This document shows positions 51,386 through 59,196 of a DNA stretch of 64,000 nucleotides, one piece after another. Origin of the DNA: CADEFX01 sp046154585. GTDB taxonomy: Bacteria; Pseudomonadota; Alphaproteobacteria; Rhizobiales; Hyphomicrobiaceae. Both the position numbers and the translations under genes were made by a program. Below the pieces are notes generated by a model, which was not told the origin of the DNA, ran no database searches, and worked only from the letters and a program-made list of their open reading frames with translations. Positions within the stretch are counted from its first letter, which is position 1, and each line of letters starts with the position of its first letter. The DNA lies in assembly GCA_046154585.1 (NCBI GenBank), contig JBJXDX010000122.1, positions 1-64,000 on the forward strand, read 5' to 3'.

Positions 51386-51551
51386 AGTGTGATGATCGAG
51401 AAAATTCGCTGGCACTTTCGGGAACGCTCAGAGCGAATTTCTCGATCTGAATCACACTTGCAGAACATTGATTCTAGTGTCCCTTTTGATTCCGAAGTTC
51501 GCTCCCGAACCCAGCCGAGAACTCCAGCGAACTTCGGAATCAGGACACTAG
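51386..51551 (+). repeat. Dispersed two-hairpin element, copy 2
   Basis: 166 bases. First hairpin 51386-51458: AGTGTGATGATCGAGAAA and ATTCGC pair with GCGAATTTCTCGATC and ATCACACT. Second hairpin 51474-51551: CTAGTGTCC and GATTCCGAAGTTCGC pair with GCGAACTTCGGAATC and GGACACTAG (one C-A mismatch from the other copies at CAGGACAC). Loops differ from the other copies, stems are nearly identical. Four GANTC sites are present. It ends 27 bases before the pepF start and is in direct orientation to copy 3, which follows pepF. Confidence 0.92.
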
Positions 51552-51578
51552 AAGGTTGCGTTGCGATAGGAGATGATC

Positions 51579-53444
51579 ATGACCTCAGGCCTACGGCCGC
51601 CGTCGAGCGCGCCCAAAAGTGCCTCCGCGACTGGTGCACAGCCAGCACTTGGCACCATGCCGGAATGGGATCTGTCCGATCTCTACCCCGGTCCCAAATC
51701 ACCCCGAGTAGCGGCGGATCTGGAAGAGGCGCGCCGGCGCGCGAAAAGCCTCAAGGATCGCTATCAGGGCAAAATCGCGGGTCTCGGGCGAGATGGCGCG
51801 GTCCTGGCTCAGGCAGTCGCCGACTATGAGAGCCTGAGCGATCTGATCGGCCGCCTCGGCTCATATGCCGGACTGCTGTACGCCGCCGACACCGCCGACC
51901 CCGACCGCGCCAAGTTCTATGGCGACATCCAGGAGCAGATCACCGTCATCTCGTCGGACCTTCTGTTCTTCGAATTGGAGTTCAACAAGATCGAGGACGC
52001 CGATCTGGCAGTCGCGCTGCAGGCGCCGGCGCTCGCCAAATACAAGCCGTGGATCGAGGATCTGCGCAAAGAGAAACCCTACCAGCTCGACGAAATGCTC
52101 GAGAAGTTGTTCCTGGACAAGGCGATGACATCGCGATCCGCGTTCGATCGCCTGTTCAACGAAACCATGACCGGTTTGCGCTTCGAGGTTGCCGGCGAGT
52201 CCGCGCCCTTGCCGCTCGAGTCGACGCTCAACTTCCTGGTCAATCCCGACCGGTCGCGCCGCGAGGCCGGCGGCAAAGCTTTGGCCAAGGTTTTCAAGGA
52301 CAACACCCGGCTCTTCACCCTCATCACCAACACGCTCGCCAAGGACAAGGAGATTTCCGACCGCTGGCGCGGCTTCAAAGATGTGGCCGACAGCCGGCAT
52401 CTGGCCAACCGGGTCGAGGCCGACGTCGTCGAGGCGCTCGTTGCTTCGGTCCGCCGCGCCTACCCGCGCCTGTCGCATCGCTACTATCGCCTCAAGGCGA
52501 ACTGGCTCGGCCTGCAGCGCCTTGATTACTGGGATCGCAACGCGCCATTGCCGGAGCGGCCAGAACGGGTGATTCCCTGGTCCGATGCCGAAAGGCTGGT
52601 CCTTGGCGCGTACGGCGGATTTGCCCCGCAGATGGCCGACATCGCCCGCAAGTTCTTCGCCGGCGGCTGGATCGACGCGCCGGTCCGGGAAGGCAAGTCG
52701 CCGGGCGCATTCTCCCATCCGACAGTCCCATCGGCGCACCCTTACATTCTCATGAACTATCAGGGCAAGGCGCGCGATGTGATGACGCTCGCACACGAAC
52801 TTGGGCACGGCGTACACCAGGTTCTCGCCGCGCCACAGGGACCGCTGCTGGCGTCGACGCCGCTAACATTGGCCGAGACGGCCTCGGTGTTCGGCGAGAT
52901 GCTGACGTTCAAGGCGCTGTTGGCGGAGGCCAAAGATCCGCGCGAAAGGAAAGCCCTGATCGCCGGCAAGGTAGAGGACATGATCAACACGGTCGTGCGC
53001 CAGATTGCGTTCTACACGTTCGAGCGCAAGGTGCACGAGGAGCGCCGCAAAGGCGAGTTGACGTCCGATCAGCTCAATGCTGTCTGGATGGAGGTGCAGG
53101 GTGAAAGTCTGGGCGATGCCGTGCGGCTCGATCCGGACTACGGCTGCTTCTGGAGCTACATTCCGCACTTCATCCATTCGCCGTTCTATGTGTACGCCTA
53201 TGCTTTCGGCGATTGCCTCGTGAACTCGCTCTACGGCCTCTACCAGAACGCCCATCCGGGTTTCGTCGACAAATACTTCACCATGCTCAAGGCCGGAGGC
53301 TCCAAGCATCATTCCGAGCTGCTGAAGCCGTTCGGCCTCGACGCGACGGCGCCGCAGTTCTGGGACATGGGTCTTAAGGTCGTCGAAGAGATGATTGACG
53401 AGCTGGAGGGCATGGATCGGTCGGGGATCGTCACTGCTTCGTAG
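51579..53444 (+). CDS. pepF: M3 family oligoendopeptidase F
   Basis: 621 residues from the ATG at 51579, six bases after AGGAG; an ATG at 51573 overlaps that site. The zinc motif HELGHGVHQ lies in the context MTLAHELGHGVHQVLAA, with the third ligand Glu in TLAETASVFGEMLTFKALL. N-terminal helical domain WDLSDLYPG opening is typical of the PepF/M3B clade. It degrades oligopeptides in the cytoplasm. The gene is bracketed by two direct copies of the dispersed hairpin element. Confidence 0.93.
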   Translation: MTSGLRPPSSAPKSASATGAQPALGTMPEWDLSDLYPGPKSPRVAADLEEARRRAKSLKDRYQGKIAGLGRDGAVLAQAVADYESLSDLIGRLGSYAGLLYAADTADPDRAKFYGDIQEQITVISSDLLFFELEFNKIEDADLAVALQAPALAKYKPWIEDLRKEKPYQLDEMLEKLFLDKAMTSRSAFDRLFNETMTGLRFEVAGESAPLPLESTLNFLVNPDRSRREAGGKALAKVFKDNTRLFTLITNTLAKDKEISDRWRGFKDVADSRHLANRVEADVVEALVASVRRAYPRLSHRYYRLKANWLGLQRLDYWDRNAPLPERPERVIPWSDAERLVLGAYGGFAPQMADIARKFFAGGWIDAPVREGKSPGAFSHPTVPSAHPYILMNYQGKARDVMTLAHELGHGVHQVLAAPQGPLLASTPLTLAETASVFGEMLTFKALLAEAKDPRERKALIAGKVEDMINTVVRQIAFYTFERKVHEERRKGELTSDQLNAVWMEVQGESLGDAVRLDPDYGCFWSYIPHFIHSPFYVYAYAFGDCLVNSLYGLYQNAHPGFVDKYFTMLKAGGSKHHSELLKPFGLDATAPQFWDMGLKVVEEMIDELEGMDRSGIVTAS

Positions 53445-53468
53445 GAAGATGCTGTTAAGCTTCACGTC

Positions 53469-53627
53469 TAGTGTGATGATCGAGAAATTCGCCGTACCTA
53501 TGGGCCGCCTCTGAGCGAATTTCTGAATCACACGAGCAAGATTATGATTCTAGTGTCCCTTTTGATTCCGAAGTTCGCTCCCCTACCCAGCTGAGAACTC
53601 GGGCGAACTTCGGAATCGGGACACTAG
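53469..53627 (+). repeat. Dispersed two-hairpin element, copy 3
   Basis: 159 bases, starting 24 bases after the pepF stop. First hairpin 53469-53533: TAGTGTGATGATCGAG, AAATTCGC pairs with GCGAATTT and ATCACAC; the TCGATC part of the 3' arm is missing, so the stem has a bulge. Second hairpin 53550-53627: CTAGTGTCCC and GATTCCGAAGTTCGC pair with GCGAACTTCGGAATC and GGGACACTAG, a perfect long stem apart from the loop and four unpaired T. Four GANTC sites are present. The remaining bases of 53445-53748 hold only the kup leader. Confidence 0.92.
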
Positions 53628-53748
53628 CGCCAGCTTGAATTCTGGAGCATGTATCCCAAATGTTCCGCCTTTCCGGCGACAGCCGATCAGCGTATAAGCC
53701 GCCCCCACTCGCTGCCCCAGGCAGCGAAAAGGGGCTGTGAGGAGCCGG

Positions 53749-55656
53749 ATGGCCCAATCCTCTGCCGTGACCCGCGGCACTGAGAGTGATGAGCATGCCC
53801 AGTCAGGTAAAATCTGGACGCTTGTGCTTGCCTCACTCGGCGTCGCTTACGGCGACATCGGCACGAGCCCGCTTTACGCGTTGCGCGAGGCCGTTCACTA
53901 CTCGATGAAGAGCGGCCTGTCGGCGCGCTATGCCGTGATCGGAATTCTGTCGCTCGTTCTGTGGTCGCTGTTTTTGATCGTCACGCTCAAATATATCATC
54001 GTGCTGCTGCGCGCGGATAACAGGGGCGAGGGTGGTATATTTGCGCTGATGGCGCTTGGTCAGTCCGTTACGACCAAGTCCGCCGGGCTGCTCTCGATGC
54101 TCGGCATCGTCGGCGCATCGTTCTTCTACGGCGATGCGATGCTGACGCCGGCGATCTCCGTGCTGTCGGCGGTGGAAGGCATCGAGCTTGTCACGCCCGT
54201 GCTGAAACCTGTTGTGGTGCCGGTCGCGCTGATCATCCTGATCGGACTGTTCGCCGTGCAGTCGCACGGCACGGAGCGGGTCGGCCGTTTCTTCGGACCG
54301 ATCACCCTGGTGTGGTTCGCTGCTCTGGCGATTGGCGGCCTTATCCACATCATCGACGATCCGGGCGTGTTTCTGGCCTTCAATCCCTACAACGCGGTGG
54401 AGTTCCTGGCGCAGAACGGCCTGATCGGTTTCACGATCCTGGGCCTTGTCTTCCTCGCGGTGACCGGCGCCGAGTCGCTTTACGCGGATCTTGGCCATTT
54501 CGGCCGCAAGCCTCTGCAACTGGCATGGGGTACGGTCGTGCTGCCGGCGCTGGTGCTGAACTACCTCGGGCAGGGCGCGCTGGTTCTCGCGCATCCGCAC
54601 GCGGTCGAGAACCCGTTCTTCCTGCTGTACCCTAAGTGGGCGCTGATCCCGATGGTGTGTCTCGCAACCATGGCGACCGTGGTCGCCAGCCAGGCCGTGA
54701 TTACCGGCGCTTTCTCTGTGACGCGGCAGGCCATGCAGCTCGGGTTTCTGCCACGCTTTTCTATTCAGCATACATCCGCGAGCGTGGAGGGGCAGATCTA
54801 TCTGCCGCGCGTCAATCACCTTCTCCTTGCGGGCGTCATCGTCATGGTGGTTGTTTTCCGCAGCTCCAGCCATCTGGCTGCGGCGTACGGCGTATCCGTA
54901 TCGGGCACGATGATCATCAGCTCGGCGATCGCGTTCTTCGTGATCTGGCGGTACTGGAAGTGGCCGCTCTGGAAAACACTGCTCCTCGTGCTTCCGCTTA
55001 TTGCAGTCGAGCTGGCATTTTTCGTTGCCAACATCCTGAAAATATTCGAAGGCGGTTGGGTGCCGCTGCTTGTCGGTAGCCTCCTGGCGCTCGTTATGTA
55101 CACCTGGGTGCGTGGTTCCGGTGTGCTGTCACGCGCCACGCGCAAGAATGAGGCCGAGCTCGACTGGCTGCTGCGCAAGCTGGAGGCGAAGCCTCCGCAT
55201 CGCGTGCCGGGCACGGCCGTGTTCCTGACCGGCGATCCGACGCACGCGCCGACGTCGCTCATGCACAACCTCAAGCACAATCGCGTCCTGCATGAGCGCA
55301 ACATCATCCTGTCGATCAGGACCGAGGACATGCCGCGGGTGCCACGGCACGAGCGCGTCACGACCGAGAAGCTCGGCGATGATTTCACGCTGGTGATCGC
55401 GCGTTATGGTTTCATGGAGACGCCGAGTGTGCCCAAGATCTTCGATCACTGCCGCCGGAAGGACCTCAACGTTGACTTCTCCGCAACGTCTTTCTTCCTG
55501 TCGCGTCGTTCGCTGAAGAAGACGATGAAATCGGAGATGCCGGGCTGGCAGGAGCGGCTGTTCATCTGGCTCGCGCGCAAATCCGAGGACGCCACCGAAT
55601 ACTTCCAGATCCCGACCGATCGGGTGGTGGAGGTCGGAACCCAAGTCGCCGTCTGA
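53749..55656 (+). CDS. kup: Potassium uptake protein Kup
   Basis: 635 residues from the ATG at 53749 with AGGAG four to five bases upstream (a GTG at 53737 is inside the ribosome-binding region). About twelve membrane helices form the first 440 residues. Conserved Kup blocks are LGVAYGDIGTSPLYALRE, RADNRGEGGIFALMAL and GDAMLTPAISVLSAVEG. The C-terminal soluble domain (about 450-635) includes TAVFLTGDPTHAPTSLMHNL and HERNIILSIRTEDMP. Kup imports K+ with protons at the inner membrane. Confidence 0.95.
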   Translation: MAQSSAVTRGTESDEHAQSGKIWTLVLASLGVAYGDIGTSPLYALREAVHYSMKSGLSARYAVIGILSLVLWSLFLIVTLKYIIVLLRADNRGEGGIFALMALGQSVTTKSAGLLSMLGIVGASFFYGDAMLTPAISVLSAVEGIELVTPVLKPVVVPVALIILIGLFAVQSHGTERVGRFFGPITLVWFAALAIGGLIHIIDDPGVFLAFNPYNAVEFLAQNGLIGFTILGLVFLAVTGAESLYADLGHFGRKPLQLAWGTVVLPALVLNYLGQGALVLAHPHAVENPFFLLYPKWALIPMVCLATMATVVASQAVITGAFSVTRQAMQLGFLPRFSIQHTSASVEGQIYLPRVNHLLLAGVIVMVVVFRSSSHLAAAYGVSVSGTMIISSAIAFFVIWRYWKWPLWKTLLLVLPLIAVELAFFVANILKIFEGGWVPLLVGSLLALVMYTWVRGSGVLSRATRKNEAELDWLLRKLEAKPPHRVPGTAVFLTGDPTHAPTSLMHNLKHNRVLHERNIILSIRTEDMPRVPRHERVTTEKLGDDFTLVIARYGFMETPSVPKIFDHCRRKDLNVDFSATSFFLSRRSLKKTMKSEMPGWQERLFIWLARKSEDATEYFQIPTDRVVEVGTQVAV

Positions 55657-55741
55657 AATGGCTTTCTTCGCGGCCGATTGACCGCGCCGCTGGACGAAGC
55701 GGCCTCCCATGCCGATATTGCAGGGAGGAGGCCCTCCCCAC

Positions 55742-57103
55742 GTGAGCGATGACGAGCAGAATCGGTTCTCGGCCCGCGCCGCCCGCTATATGCGCGTGGG
55801 CACCAACGTCGGCGCCGTAGCTGCGCGCCTCGCTGGCAGCCGGCTGCTCGGCCTCGATGTCGATCGCTCCAAGAACGCCGCCGAGCTGGCCGCGGCACTC
55901 GGCGGTTTGAAGGGCCCCATCATGAAGGCGGCCCAGCTTCTGTCGACCATTCCCGAGGCGTTGCCGGCCGAATACGCGCAGCAGCTTGCGCAGCTTCAAT
56001 CGCAGGCGCCGCCCATGGGACCAGCCTTCGTGCGCCGCCGCATGCAGGCGGAGCTTGGTCCCGACTGGCGCTCCCGGTTCCAGAGTTTCGAGAACGAATC
56101 GGCGGCCTCCGCATCGCTCGGCCAGGTGCACCGCGCGACAACCCATGACGGGCGGCAACTCGCCGTCAAGCTGCAGTATCCCGACATGCAATCGGCCGTG
56201 GAGGCCGACGTCAATCAGCTCAAGATGGTGTTTGCCATCCACGCGCGCATGGATCCCGCCGTCGAGACCGGAGAAATCCTGCAGGAGATCTCGGCGCGCC
56301 TGCGAGAGGAGCTGGACTATGAGCTCGAGGCCCGGCACATGGCGCTCTATGCCGCCATCTTCCGCGACGATCCGCTGATCCGCGTGCCGGAAGTCGTGCC
56401 CGAGCTGTCCACCAAGCGCTTGCTGTCGATGACCTGGTCGGAAGGCCGCCCGCTGCTCGACTACAAAGAGGCGCCGATCGAGGATCGCAACCAGATCGCC
56501 CGCGCCATGTTCCGCGCCTGGTGGTTCCCCTTCAGCCACTATGGCGTCATCCACGGCGACCCGCACCTCGGCAACTACAACGTATTCGAAACCGGTGGAC
56601 ACCCCGCCGGCATCAACCTGCTCGACTACGGCTGCATGCGCACGTTCGCACCGAAATTCGTCGGTGGCGTCATCGATTTATACCGCGGCCTCCTGACGGG
56701 CGAGCAGGCACTGATCGTCAACGCCTACGAGACCTGGGGTTTCCGCGGGCTTTCCAAGGAGCTGATCGACGTGCTCAACATCTGGGCCCGCTTCATCTAT
56801 GGCCCGCTGCTCGACGATCGCGTGCGCTCGATCGCGGAAGGCACGACACCTGGCGACTATGGCCGCCGGGAAGCCTTCACCGTGCACAAGGCGCTGAAGG
56901 AGAAAGGTCCGGTCAAGGTGCCGCGCGAGTTTGTCTTTATGGATCGCGCCGCAATCGGCCTTGGCGGCGTCTTCCTGCACCTCGACGCACGCCTGAACTA
57001 CTACCAGATCTTCAACGAGACCATCGAAGGCTTCGGCCTCGCCGAGGTCGAAGCCCGGCAGCGCGCCGCCTTCACCGCCTCCGGTGTGCCACTGCCGGTG
57101 TAG
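55742..57103 (+). CDS. ABC1/UbiB family atypical kinase
   Basis: 453 residues from a GTG at 55742 (GGGAGGAGG about ten bases upstream), where the reading VSDDEQNRFSARAARYMRVG matches family starts; an ATG at 55709 is possible. The family pattern KGPIMKAAQLLSTIPEALP (KxGQ region, here KAAQ), ENESAASASLGQVHRATTHD, the Ala-type nucleotide loop AVKLQYP, the catalytic-loop HGDPHLGNY and the metal-binding DYG are all visible. These kinases support coenzyme Q metabolism in some lineages; the role here is unknown. Convergent with the cupin gene, ten bases apart. Confidence 0.88.
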   Translation: MSDDEQNRFSARAARYMRVGTNVGAVAARLAGSRLLGLDVDRSKNAAELAAALGGLKGPIMKAAQLLSTIPEALPAEYAQQLAQLQSQAPPMGPAFVRRRMQAELGPDWRSRFQSFENESAASASLGQVHRATTHDGRQLAVKLQYPDMQSAVEADVNQLKMVFAIHARMDPAVETGEILQEISARLREELDYELEARHMALYAAIFRDDPLIRVPEVVPELSTKRLLSMTWSEGRPLLDYKEAPIEDRNQIARAMFRAWWFPFSHYGVIHGDPHLGNYNVFETGGHPAGINLLDYGCMRTFAPKFVGGVIDLYRGLLTGEQALIVNAYETWGFRGLSKELIDVLNIWARFIYGPLLDDRVRSIAEGTTPGDYGRREAFTVHKALKEKGPVKVPREFVFMDRAAIGLGGVFLHLDARLNYYQIFNETIEGFGLAEVEARQRAAFTASGVPLPV

Positions 57104-57113
57104 GCCTCGGCAG

Positions 57114-57617
57114 TTATTGCGGAATGCCCGGCGGCCCGAGGATCTCGATGCCATGCTGCGCGGCCATGTCCGTCATGCAATCGGGCGTGGGCTGTTCCAC
57201 CGTCGCCGGAGGAAGCGTGCGCGTTTTGGCCGGCACCGAAAGGGCGCGCACGAATTGATCGAAGCCCGCGGGCTGGGCGACGACAACGTAACGGACCGTC
57301 GGCGAGGTCACAGTGAATGTGTGCGGAAGATTGCGTGGCGCGAACGCGAACGAGCCAGGGCCGCACTTGACCGTCTGCCCATCCACCCAAAACACCATCT
57401 CGCCTTCGAGCACATAGAACCACTCGTCCTCGTTGCGATGCACGTGCAGCGGCGGGCCGTTGCCCTGTGGTGACAGAACCTCGATGATCGCGCAGTGGCC
57501 GCCCGTCGCTTCGCCATCGGCCTTGATGGTGGCGAGGCTGTTGCCAAACCAGCGGGCTTCGCCTTCACCCTGCGCCAGGGCCAAGGGTGCCAATCCTGCG
57601 TGCGCGTCCGCCGTCAT
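57114..57617 (-). CDS. Cupin domain protein
   Basis: 167 residues from the ATG at 57615-57617. The cupin_2 motifs are PLHVHRNEDEWFYVLEGEMV (two His and a Glu as metal ligands) and PGSFAFAPRNLPHTF (second His). Such proteins range from dioxygenases to sugar-binding domains, so no reaction is assigned. It begins five bases after the GST stop, so both are likely cotranscribed. Confidence 0.85.
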   Translation of the reverse strand: MTADAHAGLAPLALAQGEGEARWFGNSLATIKADGEATGGHCAIIEVLSPQGNGPPLHVHRNEDEWFYVLEGEMVFWVDGQTVKCGPGSFAFAPRNLPHTFTVTSPTVRYVVVAQPAGFDQFVRALSVPAKTRTLPPATVEQPTPDCMTDMAAQHGIEILGPPGIPQ

Positions 57618-57622
57618 CGTAC

Positions 57623-58228
57623 TCAGCCCGTCGGTTTGGTCTTGGCGAAGTCGGGCACCGCTTTCTCGAACGTGTCGAGCCAGGCCACGAGCTTGGGATG
57701 CTTCGCGCGCCACTTGCCTTCGTGGCGGAAGTCGAGATAGCCGAGCGCGCAGGCCAGCGTCAGATGTCCATAGTCGGGCGTCTTGTCCCAGGCCGGTGGC
57801 GCTTTCTCGAGTTGAGCCAGCGCGCGGTCGATCTTGGACTGCTGGCGATCGACCCAGGCCTCGACGCGCAGGTTCTCGGACCGGAAGCGCTTCTCATAGA
57901 CGAGCAGCAGCGCCGCATCGAGTATGCCGTCACCGAGCGCCCCGAGCGTGAGCGTCTTGAAGCGCGCCGCGCCGCTCTTGGGAAAGAGAACCGGATCGGG
58001 CGCGAGCGTGTCGAAGTACTCGCAGATGACTGGGCTGTCGTAGAGCGCTTCGCCGCTGTCCAGCACGAGGCAGGGGATCTTGCCCAGCGGGTTTTGCCGG
58101 TTGAGGTTGTCGTCACCAGCATTGGTGTCTGCTGGGAGGATGTCGATCTTGCCGAGGACGCCTTTCATGCCGGCCGCAATCTTGACCTTGCGGCCGAAAG
58201 GCGAGGCCGGCGACGACAGCAGCTTCAT
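57623..58228 (-). CDS. Glutathione S-transferase family protein
   Basis: 201 residues from the ATG at 58226-58228 with GGAGG eight bases upstream. The thioredoxin-like domain opens MKLLSSPASPFGRKVKIAAG (Ser at the usual active position) and continues NPLGKIPCLVLDSGEALYDS with the cis-Pro; the helical C-terminal domain follows (RVEAWVDRQQSKIDRALAQL, LTLACALGYLDFRHEG). Substrate is unknown. A cupin gene follows in the same direction. Confidence 0.9.
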   Translation of the reverse strand: MKLLSSPASPFGRKVKIAAGMKGVLGKIDILPADTNAGDDNLNRQNPLGKIPCLVLDSGEALYDSPVICEYFDTLAPDPVLFPKSGAARFKTLTLGALGDGILDAALLLVYEKRFRSENLRVEAWVDRQQSKIDRALAQLEKAPPAWDKTPDYGHLTLACALGYLDFRHEGKWRAKHPKLVAWLDTFEKAVPDFAKTKPTG

Positions 58229-58265
58229 AACAAAGTCCTCCGATCGATATTGTTCTGAGATGGGT

Positions 58266-58281
58266 GCGATGGGCCCATCGC
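58266..58281. promoter_or_regulatory. Perfect 16-base palindrome between murI and gst
   Basis: GCGATGGGCCCATCGC reads identically on both strands. It lies 38 bases upstream of the gst start and 49 bases past the murI stop in the minus-strand direction. It could be an operator for gst or part of the murI transcript end; there is no T-run for an intrinsic terminator and no loop for a simple hairpin. Confidence 0.4.
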
Positions 58282-58329
58282 CACCGCGGATCGTGCACGA
58301 GGCCGCACGAGCCGGCAACGGAAAATGCG

Positions 58330-59184
58330 TCATCCCGCGGGAAGCGGTTGGAACGCCGCCGGCTTGCCGTAAAAGCGGGTGGCAAGCATGGAAACTGGTG
58401 CGATCGGGCCCGTCGTGTAGAAGCGCGAGGCAACTGGTGAGGATTGCGTCGTGCGGCCGAACACCGGGTGGCGCACGAGATAGTTGGCAAGGCTGCGCGC
58501 AGTGATATCGGGTTGCGACAGGATTTCGATGCCTGGCGGCAGCGCGGCGGCGAACAGATCGGCGATCAAGGGATAGTGCGTGCAACCGAGGATCGCGGCG
58601 TCCGGCGGCACGCCCTTCAACCGGCGCATGAGCAGCGCTGTATAGCGGCGGACGGCCCGCGCCAGGACGGGAGTGGGGGCTCCGCTTTCGATCAGCCGGA
58701 CGAGGGCCGGGCACGCCTGCTGCACTACCGTGATCTCGGGCGCGCGTTTGCCGATCTCATGCAGATACGCGCCGCTCGTGACCGTGTGGCGCGTGGCGAA
58801 GATGGCGACCGTGCGCTTCTCGCCGCGATGCTGGCCCGCGCGGATATCCGCCAGCCAGGGCACGCCGGTGATGGCTTCCACCATGGGCACCAGCACGCCG
58901 AGGACGCGCCGGTTCGGATAGCGGTCGGGCAGCCACGTCTGTTGCAGGCGGCGGAGTCCTGTCGCCGCAGCCGTATTGCAGGCCATGACCACGAGCGGGC
59001 AGCCCAGGAGGAACAGGCTTTCGATCGCGTCGAGCGTCAGCTGATAGATGTCGTCGGCGGTGCGGTCGCCGTAAGGGGCGTGGCCGTGATCGCCGAGATA
59101 GACGAAGTGCTGGCGCGGCAGGCGTCGCTCGAGCGCCTGCAGCACCGTCAGTCCACCATGGCCCGAATCGAAGACACCGATCAT
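58330..59184 (-). CDS. murI: Glutamate racemase MurI
   Basis: 284 residues. IGVFDSGHGGLTVLQALER, the first catalytic Cys in VVMACNTAAATGLRRLQ and the second in ILGCTHYPLIADLF are all in place. MurI makes D-glutamate for peptidoglycan precursors in the cytoplasm. The start at 59184 is 13 bases after the ABC-F stop, suggesting cotranscription. The last about 40 residues are longer than in many homologues. Confidence 0.94.
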   Translation of the reverse strand: MIGVFDSGHGGLTVLQALERRLPRQHFVYLGDHGHAPYGDRTADDIYQLTLDAIESLFLLGCPLVVMACNTAAATGLRRLQQTWLPDRYPNRRVLGVLVPMVEAITGVPWLADIRAGQHRGEKRTVAIFATRHTVTSGAYLHEIGKRAPEITVVQQACPALVRLIESGAPTPVLARAVRRYTALLMRRLKGVPPDAAILGCTHYPLIADLFAAALPPGIEILSQPDITARSLANYLVRHPVFGRTTQSSPVASRFYTTGPIAPVSMLATRFYGKPAAFQPLPAG

Positions 59185-59196
59185 GTCCCGCTGCCC

